Shown here: piece after piece, positions 20,230 to 28,819 of the stretch | How the letters are laid out: each line of letters opens with the position of its first letter | Numbering within the stretch: the stretch's first letter is position 1 | Notes under the pieces: generated by a model | What the model was told of the DNA's origin: nothing | Databases searched by the model: none | The model's input: only the letters and a program-made list of their open reading frames with translations | Assembly: GCA_947259885.1 (NCBI GenBank) | Contig: CAMYNW010000001.1 | Span: forward strand, 84,216-148,215 | Direction of reading: 5' to 3' | DNA: 64,000 nucleotides | Origin: an uncultured Gammaproteobacteria bacterium | Lineage (GTDB): Bacteria; Pseudomonadota; Gammaproteobacteria; Arenicellales; Poriferihabitantaceae | Program-made: the position numbers and the translations under genes

Positions 20230-21297
20230 TTGATAGTTGAACTCGATCTTTCCTGGCGTCTTGGGCCCGAACTTGCAAAACCGGTGCCCCCTATTTTATT
20301 TGCGCTGCTACGTGCCGTAGAAAGCGAAGGAAGCCTCAGTGCTGCTGCAAAGCAATGCAGAATATCCTACCGTAGTGCGTGGAATCAGATAAATATCTGG
20401 GAGAATAACCTTGGATCACCACTTATTCATTCGACCAGGGGTCAGGGGGCCACGCTGAGCCTGCTTGGAGCCGGGATAACATGGGGTTTTGATTTTGCCA
20501 AAGATCAATTGCGGGAGGCTTCCAACACGACTGCAAATCATATCCAAAGTGAACTGAATCATGTGCTACAAAAACCTTCGGCTCAATTACTTTCCATTCA
20601 AGCCAGTCATTGCCTCAGTCACGATTTGCTGAGAAAGTTATTCCATAGCCAGACGGGCAACGTTCTGGAACTCAAGCATTGTGGCAGTGGGCGGAGCCTT
20701 GAACACCTGCGTGCAGGGGATTGTGACGCTGCTGGTTTTCATCTTGTTGATGGCCAGCTTCGTCGCAGTTTTTGTGACAAATACATGCAGTTGATAGATG
20801 TCGATAAAACCAGACTAGTCCATAGCTTAAAGCGTAGACAAGGATTGATTGTAAAGCGTGGTAATCCCATGGGCCTGCGGGATTTGATCGACCTTGCTGG
20901 AGGCGGTATGAGGCTGGTTAACAGGCAACCAAGTTCGGGTACTAGGTTGTTGTTTGACCAACTGTTAATTGATCAAGGCATAAATCCAGATGAGATCAAT
21001 GGTTATGACAATGAGGAATTCACTCACTCCGCTGTAGCAGCTCTAGTTGCAGGTGGCTCTGCGGATGTTGGGGTAGGTATAGAAGCGGCGGCCCTGAAAT
21101 TTAATCTGGGCTTCATCCCGCTCGCGACCGAAACATACTACTACGCCATACCAAAGAACAAATGGGAATATGAAGGAGTACAGGCATTACTCGGATTGTT
21201 GGCTGGGGCCAGTTGGAACCAGGGCATAAAAAAGATTGAGGGGTATGATGCGTCTCGAGCAGGAACGGTGCAAGACGCCGCTCAAGTACTGAACTAA
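20230..21297 (+). CDS. ModE-type winged-HTH regulator fused to periplasmic-binding-protein-like domain
   Basis: N-terminal LLRAVESEGSLSAAAKQCRISYRSAWNQINIWENNLGSPLI (ModE-type HTH); C-terminal VNRQPSSGTRLLFDQLL...HSAVAALVAGGSADVGVGIEAAA (PBP-like). Confidence 0.85.
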   Translation: MIVELDLSWRLGPELAKPVPPILFALLRAVESEGSLSAAAKQCRISYRSAWNQINIWENNLGSPLIHSTRGQGATLSLLGAGITWGFDFAKDQLREASNTTANHIQSELNHVLQKPSAQLLSIQASHCLSHDLLRKLFHSQTGNVLELKHCGSGRSLEHLRAGDCDAAGFHLVDGQLRRSFCDKYMQLIDVDKTRLVHSLKRRQGLIVKRGNPMGLRDLIDLAGGGMRLVNRQPSSGTRLLFDQLLIDQGINPDEINGYDNEEFTHSAVAALVAGGSADVGVGIEAAALKFNLGFIPLATETYYYAIPKNKWEYEGVQALLGLLAGASWNQGIKKIEGYDASRAGTVQDAAQVLN

Positions 21298-21329
21298 GAA
21301 TAAATCGAATAATTCAATACCATTGAGCG

Positions 21330-22892
21330 CTAAGCGAGAAACAAGATACGAAAACCGCTTTTGTACGAATCGCTCAAGTACTCCACGTCGGCACCGTTAA
21401 TATTGCAAATCTCCCGAACCATAAAGAAATCTATTCCAGTGTCGGATGACTTGAATGGCTCAAACAGGGCCTCTCTTTCTGAAGGATCAATAGCCAGCCC
21501 GTAGTCAATTATCTCAAGAAACGGATTGCCTAATTCGTCAATGCCGGTGTGCAAAAATATTTCCACTGAGGGTCCAATTGTAGCAATATGCGCCAAGCTG
21601 TTTTCGCATAAATTGCTAAGTATTTGTTCAAATTGAATTGGGTCAAACACGATTTTTATTGCTTCACCGCTGATATTAAAATGTACATTTTTTTCATGTT
21701 CTTTTGTATTAAAAGTTTCTATGAAATTTTTTAACCAGGGTGTTAAGGCAAAACGTTTTTGTTGGGCCTGGCCGGTCCGGCTTCTATCGAGAACAGATTC
21801 AACAATGCGATCTATTCGCTGAGCATTCTTTCGAATTTCGCCAATGGATTGTGCATATCGCTGATCTGAATCATCAGGCGGAGCCAGAAGTTGTGCGGCA
21901 TGATTTATTGCGTTAAGAGGGTTACGGATTTCATGCGCGATGGATGAGGCCATGCGTCCCACAGATGCCAGCCTGGATTCTCTGGTACGGTTGGCGGTTT
22001 CAGTTTTGTTCTCAACTTTTAGTAGCAATCCATTGAATAAAGGGAAGGTGCCGATCTCCAAAATATTATTACCTACATGGGTGGTAAAGATTGCTGCCTT
22101 GGAAGAGTTGATGATGCGTATGATATATTTTGCCAGTTTACCCTCGATGTGATCCATCGAGATCAGGCTGCCAATTAATATTTTTGCGGTATCATTAATC
22201 TGCCGTATATTAAGAGTGCTATCCAGGACAACGATACCCACATCGAGTTTATCGACAGCCAACCGATTAATTTGACTGAGATTGGCAAGATCGATCCCGC
22301 GCCTCTCAACTGTTAATTCGTCGGACAACGTTCTGCGGGCCAGATACCCGACTGCACAGGAAATCACAAAAAATCCTACTGTTGTGACCACTGGAAAATA
22401 AAAATTACTGTAAGTGGATTCTCCGGAAAGAGAGTCAACATAATTTGGATACAGTATCAGGATCGCACAAACTGCTGCATAAATAAATGAAACTTGAAGA
22501 CGAAAGACCAAACCCACCGCTGCGATCGTCACATAAAGAGCTATGGTTACAGACTCGGTCAGAAAACCGGAGAGCGCAATAACTCCGATCAAGACTATAT
22601 CAATTATAAAAGTTGTATGGGTTTGGGTACGTAGCTTAGGTAAACGGCGGTATATGTTATGGAACGTGATTAGAGCCAGAAAGATTAATCCAGCTGCGGG
22701 GATACCCAGAACTAAATACAGGTCTGGTCGTTCCATCGCGAGGGCCAAGGCATAACTTTGCACACCGAATAAACAGCCCAAGCCAAACCTGTAAAAATTA
22801 TAGTAAAGCAGCAGGCGCCACGAGCCGGCGGCGCCCATTTCAGGTTCCCGCGACCGATTCAGTATCTTCGCTTTTTTAGATTGCCTCGCCAT
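21330..22892 (-). CDS. PilS/NtrB-like membrane histidine kinase with degenerate ATP-lid motifs
   Basis: N-terminal TM helices, PAS-like region, H-box SIAHEIRNPLNAINHAAQLL, N-box LSNLCENSLAHI; G1/G2 motifs altered. Confidence 0.85.
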   Translation of the reverse strand: MARQSKKAKILNRSREPEMGAAGSWRLLLYYNFYRFGLGCLFGVQSYALALAMERPDLYLVLGIPAAGLIFLALITFHNIYRRLPKLRTQTHTTFIIDIVLIGVIALSGFLTESVTIALYVTIAAVGLVFRLQVSFIYAAVCAILILYPNYVDSLSGESTYSNFYFPVVTTVGFFVISCAVGYLARRTLSDELTVERRGIDLANLSQINRLAVDKLDVGIVVLDSTLNIRQINDTAKILIGSLISMDHIEGKLAKYIIRIINSSKAAIFTTHVGNNILEIGTFPLFNGLLLKVENKTETANRTRESRLASVGRMASSIAHEIRNPLNAINHAAQLLAPPDDSDQRYAQSIGEIRKNAQRIDRIVESVLDRSRTGQAQQKRFALTPWLKNFIETFNTKEHEKNVHFNISGEAIKIVFDPIQFEQILSNLCENSLAHIATIGPSVEIFLHTGIDELGNPFLEIIDYGLAIDPSEREALFEPFKSSDTGIDFFMVREICNINGADVEYLSDSYKSGFRILFLA

Positions 22893-23313
22893 CGAGATTT
22901 TTTTGCAACTTGTATCAACTATTTTTTACGTGTTTAAGTGCAAAGTGGGCGTCAGTTAGGACAAAAATCAACAGTAAGGAGTAGTGCTTGGATACAGAAG
23001 ATTTTGACGTTTTCAAGTCGAAACAACCTGATAGACAAAGATGTCAATCGACAAAATGTCCACGGGTAATCTTCTAAGTCACCCCCTTTTATAATAATTA
23101 TGTAACATATTTTACCCTAAACGCAGGCAAGTCTGGGCTAGGATACCCAGAATTTCCGGTTTGTTGGCTTGATCTAAAGCTTTTGCCGGGATTGGTGATA
23201 GGCTAAAAATGCCATAATCACAGACATTAAGCCGTATCTTGACCAAGAAGATCCAGCCTCAATGCGGATTATTTGCGTGCAGATTGAATGGATTCGGGTT
23301 CATCAGTCAAAGT

Positions 23314-24558
23314 TTATTCTCGATTGGTGGTATGCAATTGGCGCCCGCAAAAAATCCCTAGAAGTGCTAGCACTGCAATAAATATGCTGGCGTAGATCCA
23401 GTCGCCAGCGTAGTCCACCAGCGCACTGAGTCCGATCGGGCCAAGAACCTGACCAATTCCAGCGCCTTGAAACACCATACCTACCAGCAGTGGAATACTA
23501 GTTTGCATGGGAACTACACTGCTTAAACTGGCAAAAACAGCGCCAGGGAGCATTCCAGAGAAAAAAGCGAATCCAACTGCTGCGTAAAATTGTGATGAAA
23601 CGATTAGCTTACCTGAAAAAAGCACGACTGCGCATGTTCCGCCCATCACCAACGCGGTGATCAGAATCTGGCGTAATGTAAAACCTCGTTGCACCAATAT
23701 TCCCGCCAGGATATTACCTCCAATATTCCCCGCGACAGCGATGGAGGCCATTCTGGATGCATGTCCTAGGGTCATGTCGTATGAATCTATCCAGTAAGTT
23801 GGTAAAAACGCAGTGACCGATGCAAACATAGCGGAATAGCAGATGAACGCGCCCACCAGCCAGATTGGATCACCTGCGCATAACTGTCTAATATCCTTCC
23901 ATGTTCGAGAAGCATTGGCAGCAGGCAAATTCACAGCACCAAAAGTGATTGTGAAAAGGACGGCCCATGCCAGAGAAAATCCGGCCAATAACCACCATAC
24001 CCCTTGCCAGTGGTAGTGACTGATCACCGACGGAGATATCAAAAGCATCAGGCTCATCGCGGCAGGAATAAATGCACCCCAGATGCCCATTGCAATGGCA
24101 CGATAATCGGCTGGGCAGACATGATTAATGATTCCAGGCATGGTAATCGCGACTAGAACAAAACCAAGCCCTTCAAGAAGCCTAGACCCGAGCAGAAGGC
24201 TGAAAGAGAGGCTTGTCGCGCCTAGTGCGGAACCAATGGCAACGAGTGTTAGACCTAAGATGCCGGCGAAATACATGCCTATCCGTGCAGTGATAATGCC
24301 AAGTCCCAGCCCAAAGCCTGCCGCTAGCAAACTGAAACTGGAAACAATCAATCCAGCTTGAGATAACGAAAGGTGGAAGAATTTACCCATATGAGGGAGG
24401 GCGCCGGGAATCTTGCCCATATGAAAAGCTGAAACAAGACCCGCCAGAATAGCGATGGTTACAAGTCGTCCTGGAGCGCTAATGGAAAGATTCATTCTGG
24501 CAGGTACCACTAGATGGGCGCCTTTAACAGGCTGACAAACGGGATCGGCAAACGTCAA
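23314..24558 (-). CDS. MFS transporter
   Basis: About 12 TM segments; LLLGSRLLEGLGFVLVAITMPGII. Confidence 0.87.
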   Translation of the reverse strand: MTFADPVCQPVKGAHLVVPARMNLSISAPGRLVTIAILAGLVSAFHMGKIPGALPHMGKFFHLSLSQAGLIVSSFSLLAAGFGLGLGIITARIGMYFAGILGLTLVAIGSALGATSLSFSLLLGSRLLEGLGFVLVAITMPGIINHVCPADYRAIAMGIWGAFIPAAMSLMLLISPSVISHYHWQGVWWLLAGFSLAWAVLFTITFGAVNLPAANASRTWKDIRQLCAGDPIWLVGAFICYSAMFASVTAFLPTYWIDSYDMTLGHASRMASIAVAGNIGGNILAGILVQRGFTLRQILITALVMGGTCAVVLFSGKLIVSSQFYAAVGFAFFSGMLPGAVFASLSSVVPMQTSIPLLVGMVFQGAGIGQVLGPIGLSALVDYAGDWIYASIFIAVLALLGIFCGRQLHTTNRE

Positions 24559-24604
24559 TAACGGGTAGATTAATTGTGCGGAAGTCTTAACATCATATAA
24601 ATTG

Positions 24605-25480
24605 CTATTCTGATTCTAGTCGATGCCGAAACTCATCGAATCGCGCGGCGTTTTCGGGTACGGGTTCCGGATAGTGCATATCGAGACTTTCCAGCGTTTG
24701 GATAATAGTGTTAGCTACCTGCAATCGCATATACGGTTTATTGTCCGCCGGAATTGCGTACCAGGGAGCATGAGGCCGTGAAGTCTGGTTCAATGTAGAT
24801 TGATAGCAGTTCATGTATGCATCCCAGAATTTTCTTTCATTGATATCACTGCTAGAAAACTTCCAGTTCTTATCGGGGTTATCCAAACGTCTGATAAAAC
24901 GACGTTTTTGTTCCTCTTTTGATACATTCAACCAGAACTTTATTACCACGGTGCCGTTGCGGGCGATGTGTAATTCGTGATCACGAATTGATTCGAAACG
25001 ATTTGACCAAAACTCATTAGTATTAGTCTCCCCAACGAGGTTTTGATAGCTCAAGTATTCGGGATGAACCCGTACGACTAATGTTTCTTCATAATAACTG
25101 CGATTAAAAATCCCAATTCGGCCGCGCTCGGGCAATCTCAACGCGCTTCGCCACAGAAAGTCATGGTCTAGCTCCTCAGCAGAGGGTTGTTTAAAGCAAA
25201 ACACCTGGCAACCCGCAGGATTCACCCCACGCATCACAGTTCGGATGGTGCTATCTTTGCCGGCGGCGTCCATGGCTTGAAAAATTAAAAGAATTGAGTA
25301 CCTGTTATGTGCATATAACATCCGTTGTAAGGCGTAGAGTCTGTTGTTTGCCTTCGAAAGTTTCTTCTTGAGTTGTTTTTCGTCCAGATCGGATATGTCC
25401 GGCTCAGTGATGGAGGCGGCAACACTGAATGTTCCGTCAAACGGAACCATGAAGTCGGATGGGAAATTTGTATGAGCCAT
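24605..25480 (-). CDS. PPK2-family polyphosphate kinase
   Basis: LIFQAMDAAGKDSTIRTVMRGVNPAGCQV Walker A; RGRIGIFNRSYYEETLVVRVHPEYL. Confidence 0.93.
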   Translation of the reverse strand: MAHTNFPSDFMVPFDGTFSVAASITEPDISDLDEKQLKKKLSKANNRLYALQRMLYAHNRYSILLIFQAMDAAGKDSTIRTVMRGVNPAGCQVFCFKQPSAEELDHDFLWRSALRLPERGRIGIFNRSYYEETLVVRVHPEYLSYQNLVGETNTNEFWSNRFESIRDHELHIARNGTVVIKFWLNVSKEEQKRRFIRRLDNPDKNWKFSSSDINERKFWDAYMNCYQSTLNQTSRPHAPWYAIPADNKPYMRLQVANTIIQTLESLDMHYPEPVPENAARFDEFRHRLESE

Positions 25481-25582
25481 AGCCTTTACTTATTATCAAG
25501 GTGGGCTGATGATAACCCTTGTGGCTGAGTTAGAAAACATAAGGTAGTGGTAAATAGTCTATGCTTGAGATATTTTAAATCT

Positions 25583-26074
25583 ATGAAAATAATAATCAGG
25601 TTGATCATATACGGTGTCTTGTTTAGTGTCGTACATACTTCATCGGCACAATCACAATGCGTTGATGCGACCGAAGGGCTGTTGTCAATGGACCAAGAAA
25701 AAATCGCCCTTGTCAATGATTCCGGGCAGGAGGTTTCTCTACAGGTGTTTGTCGCCGACGATAATTATGAGAGAGCCAGCGGATTTCAGCATATCTGTCC
25801 AAGAGTTATTGATAAGGTATTGATACTGTTTAGATATGATGTGGAATCTGCAGGCCGATTTCATATGCAGAATGTCCACGCGCCATTGGACATCGCTTTT
25901 TTTGATGCAGATGGTGTGCTCATCAGTGCGATGTTAATGCAGACATACACAGAGGATTTTCGGCCACTTTTTGGTCCGGGGGCTCCATTTCAATTTGCTC
26001 TGGAAGCACGACAAGGATTTTTTGCAGAAATCAATGTAAGTGCGGCGAGCAGCTACCTCAAAATTAGTGATTAA
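25583..26074 (+). CDS. DUF192 family secreted protein
   Basis: Signal peptide MKIIIRLIIYGVLFSVVHTSSAQS; VFVADDNYERASGFQH...PLDIAFFDADGVLIS pattern of DUF192. Confidence 0.75.
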   Translation: MKIIIRLIIYGVLFSVVHTSSAQSQCVDATEGLLSMDQEKIALVNDSGQEVSLQVFVADDNYERASGFQHICPRVIDKVLILFRYDVESAGRFHMQNVHAPLDIAFFDADGVLISAMLMQTYTEDFRPLFGPGAPFQFALEARQGFFAEINVSAASSYLKISD

Positions 26075-26090
26075 CGCTAGAAGTTCACCC

Positions 26091-28028
26091 ATGTCTACTA
26101 TCGAAAATTATGGGCTGTGGGCCAGTCCGATATCGATTGAATCAGTATTTAAACAGCCCGCGTCACCAGCACACCCATTTAGACATCGTGGGGATTTATA
26201 CTGGTTGCAAATGCTAACTGAAGAGGGTGGCCGCACAGCGGTTATGAAATGGATGGGTGAAGAACCAGTGTGCTTGACACCACCAGAATTTAATATTCGC
26301 ACCAAGGTGCACGAATACGGGGGTAAATGTTTTTGTCTACTGGGTGATACCATCGTTTTTAATAATTTTATTGATGGCAGGCTGTATCGCCAAAACTTAG
26401 AGCCCGATTCAGTGCCCGTTCCGATAACTGCTGAAGACAATAGTTCATGTGGATATGCCGACCTTATAGCGATGAACTGTGGCAGGCATGTGGTTGCAGT
26501 TTTTGAACAAGAGGTTCCGGAGCGCGAGAACCGTAATCAGATAGTTAGTGTAAACGTCGAATCATCGCAATCAGTACCTTCAGTATTAGTCTCGGGATGC
26601 GATTTCTACGCGGCACCGGTAATCTCTCAGGAAGGAGATCGTATTGCCTGGATTGAATGGAATCATCCTAACATGCCGTGGGATACAACGCGCCTGTGTC
26701 AGGGGGGTCTTAGCCATAATGGACAGGGATATATCTGCGACGAAATTGAAAGTATTATCAATCAAGAAGGTGCCAGTGTTTGCCAGCCAGGGTATCTTCA
26801 CGACGGTTCATTGGTATACGCGTATGACAGTAGTAACAGCGATTGGTGGAATCTTTATCGGTATGATGATGGTTCCGTAACACAGCTTACCGACGAAAGT
26901 GCGGAATTTGGTGAGGCCCATTGGGTGTTTGGTCAGACTCGTTGGGTTCAGACCGAACTCGACGTGCTGGTAGCTATCGCAACTGATCATTGTGGTGATC
27001 GCTTACTGGGTATTGACCTGAATGGAAAAAGTGGACCTATCTTGAAGCTTAGTGAACCAGGTATCTGCCATTTACATCATTACAAAAACAAACTGTTGTT
27101 TGTAGCCATGCCAGAAGATCGCCCCGGTTCAATCGTCGAATTAGAACTATCAAAAGAGCTGTTGGTAAATGTTGGGCCGCAGTCATCACCGCTGCTTAAA
27201 AACGGGTACGCAGCACCAGAACCAGTGGAATGTCCAACAACGGATGGCGAGAGTACCTGGGGTTATTTTTACCCACCATTCAATCCAGGGTTTGTGGCTC
27301 CAGATGACTGTCTGCCACCTCTAGTGGTGATGGTTCATGGGGGCCCGACCAGCCGAACAAATAGATCTTTCCACTCTCTGCGACAATACTTTACAACTCT
27401 AGGATTTGCCGTGTTCGATATCAATCACCGTGGCAGTACCGGATATGGTCACGATTACCGGCAGAGGTTGCTGGGTGAATGGGGTGAAGTGGATTGTATG
27501 GATATTGCGGACAGTATTCGATATCTGGTGAACCAGGGCAGGATAGATCCTGATGCGATCTTTATACGAGGAGGCAGTGCCGGTGGTTACGCGGTTTTAC
27601 GTGCGCTTACACGTTTCCCCGAGCTTTTTGCGGGTGGCGCCTGCTATTATGGTATTGGAAATCTGATTACTCTGTCTGAAATCACACATAAGTTTGAAGC
27701 CAGATATACTGACAGGTTAGTAGGAGAAGTATATGACCCGGAGTCAGCACGTATGCCAGCCAGCCGTTACGTCACCCGTTCGCCGATATTTGCTATAGAG
27801 CAAATTGATTCTCCATTAATTCTTTTTCAGGGGCTGCTTGATAAAATTGTCCCTCCTGAAGTTTCTCGGGAGGTTGTTTCTTTACTGGAGAAAAACGGGG
27901 TGCCCCATGCTTACACTGAGTATGATCAGGAAGGCCATGGATTCAGAAGTCTGGAGACACGTATTGATTCTCTCGAAAAAGAAACTACATTCTTTAAAGA
28001 AATCATCGATAACTCTCATAGTAGCTGA
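26091..28028 (+). CDS. S9-family prolyl oligopeptidase-like peptidase
   Basis: MVHGGPTSRTNRSFHSLRQYF, IRGGSAGGYAVLRAL nucleophile elbow, DQEGHGFR. Confidence 0.92.
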   Translation: MSTIENYGLWASPISIESVFKQPASPAHPFRHRGDLYWLQMLTEEGGRTAVMKWMGEEPVCLTPPEFNIRTKVHEYGGKCFCLLGDTIVFNNFIDGRLYRQNLEPDSVPVPITAEDNSSCGYADLIAMNCGRHVVAVFEQEVPERENRNQIVSVNVESSQSVPSVLVSGCDFYAAPVISQEGDRIAWIEWNHPNMPWDTTRLCQGGLSHNGQGYICDEIESIINQEGASVCQPGYLHDGSLVYAYDSSNSDWWNLYRYDDGSVTQLTDESAEFGEAHWVFGQTRWVQTELDVLVAIATDHCGDRLLGIDLNGKSGPILKLSEPGICHLHHYKNKLLFVAMPEDRPGSIVELELSKELLVNVGPQSSPLLKNGYAAPEPVECPTTDGESTWGYFYPPFNPGFVAPDDCLPPLVVMVHGGPTSRTNRSFHSLRQYFTTLGFAVFDINHRGSTGYGHDYRQRLLGEWGEVDCMDIADSIRYLVNQGRIDPDAIFIRGGSAGGYAVLRALTRFPELFAGGACYYGIGNLITLSEITHKFEARYTDRLVGEVYDPESARMPASRYVTRSPIFAIEQIDSPLILFQGLLDKIVPPEVSREVVSLLEKNGVPHAYTEYDQEGHGFRSLETRIDSLEKETTFFKEIIDNSHSS

Positions 28029-28679
28029 ATGTTTGCCGCGCCCACTCGTGACCAAGTGATCGCTCTGGCTGGTCTATTCCAGTCAGCAATGCTGGTTTAT
28101 CAGCTGGCAAACAAGGATTCTCATGACGAATATGCACTGCAACATTCTAGCCTAAGCGTATTGCGGGTTGATGCTCAATCTGTCACAGAAGTTTTTTCCT
28201 GCTTGCGTGGAGTTAGTATGGGGTGTGAAGTTGTTGACCAGGTTTTTGGTGGGCGACTGGGCGCTACCTCACGAGATATATTTCAGTATTCGGTTTCAAT
28301 GCATCAGCTGGGCATCAAGCTCGAAGGGTTTCCACATGTGAGTGACGTCGTGCAACAGCGACTTGAAGAGTTGGCGCAAGAATTCAAGATCAATGGTATG
28401 GAACAGGATATCGAATTGGGAGAGGAGCAATCGGCCCATCTTTATGATGAGTTGGCTGCGCTCTATGCAAAAACTGTTAGCACCCTGGAACCGCGCATTA
28501 TGGTGCATGGCAGTCAGGGAAAATTAAACAATCCAAGGACTGTGAGCCGCGTGAGAAGCGCTTTATTTGCAGGAATTCGCGCAGCTTTATTGTGGCATCA
28601 ATTAGGCGGCCGACGCTGGCAGTTGATGTTGCATCGCAGAAGTTATCAATCCATTGCTCGACGTATTGCGAGATCGTAA
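28029..28679 (+). CDS. hflD: High-frequency lysogenization protein HflD homologue
   Basis: QVIALAGLFQSAMLVYQLA N-terminus and C-terminal ALFAGIRAALLWHQLGGRRWQLMLHR signature. Confidence 0.9.
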   Translation: MFAAPTRDQVIALAGLFQSAMLVYQLANKDSHDEYALQHSSLSVLRVDAQSVTEVFSCLRGVSMGCEVVDQVFGGRLGATSRDIFQYSVSMHQLGIKLEGFPHVSDVVQQRLEELAQEFKINGMEQDIELGEEQSAHLYDELAALYAKTVSTLEPRIMVHGSQGKLNNPRTVSRVRSALFAGIRAALLWHQLGGRRWQLMLHRRSYQSIARRIARS

Positions 28680-28819
28680 TTTATAACGAATCTGAGAACA
28701 TGTAGGCGCTGAAGATGTCAATATATGCGTCAATATCGTCATATAGCGACCGTATTTTATGACCGGGTCTATGGGATAATATTTCCGGTTTGCCACCACT
28801 TCATTTAAATTGAGCTAAG

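Noticed and set aside
22893-23313. 420-bp gap between histidine kinase and MFS genes, examined for ncRNA or tRNA
   Set aside because: No tRNA-like cloverleaf, no terminator with T-tract and no consistent ORF found by eye.
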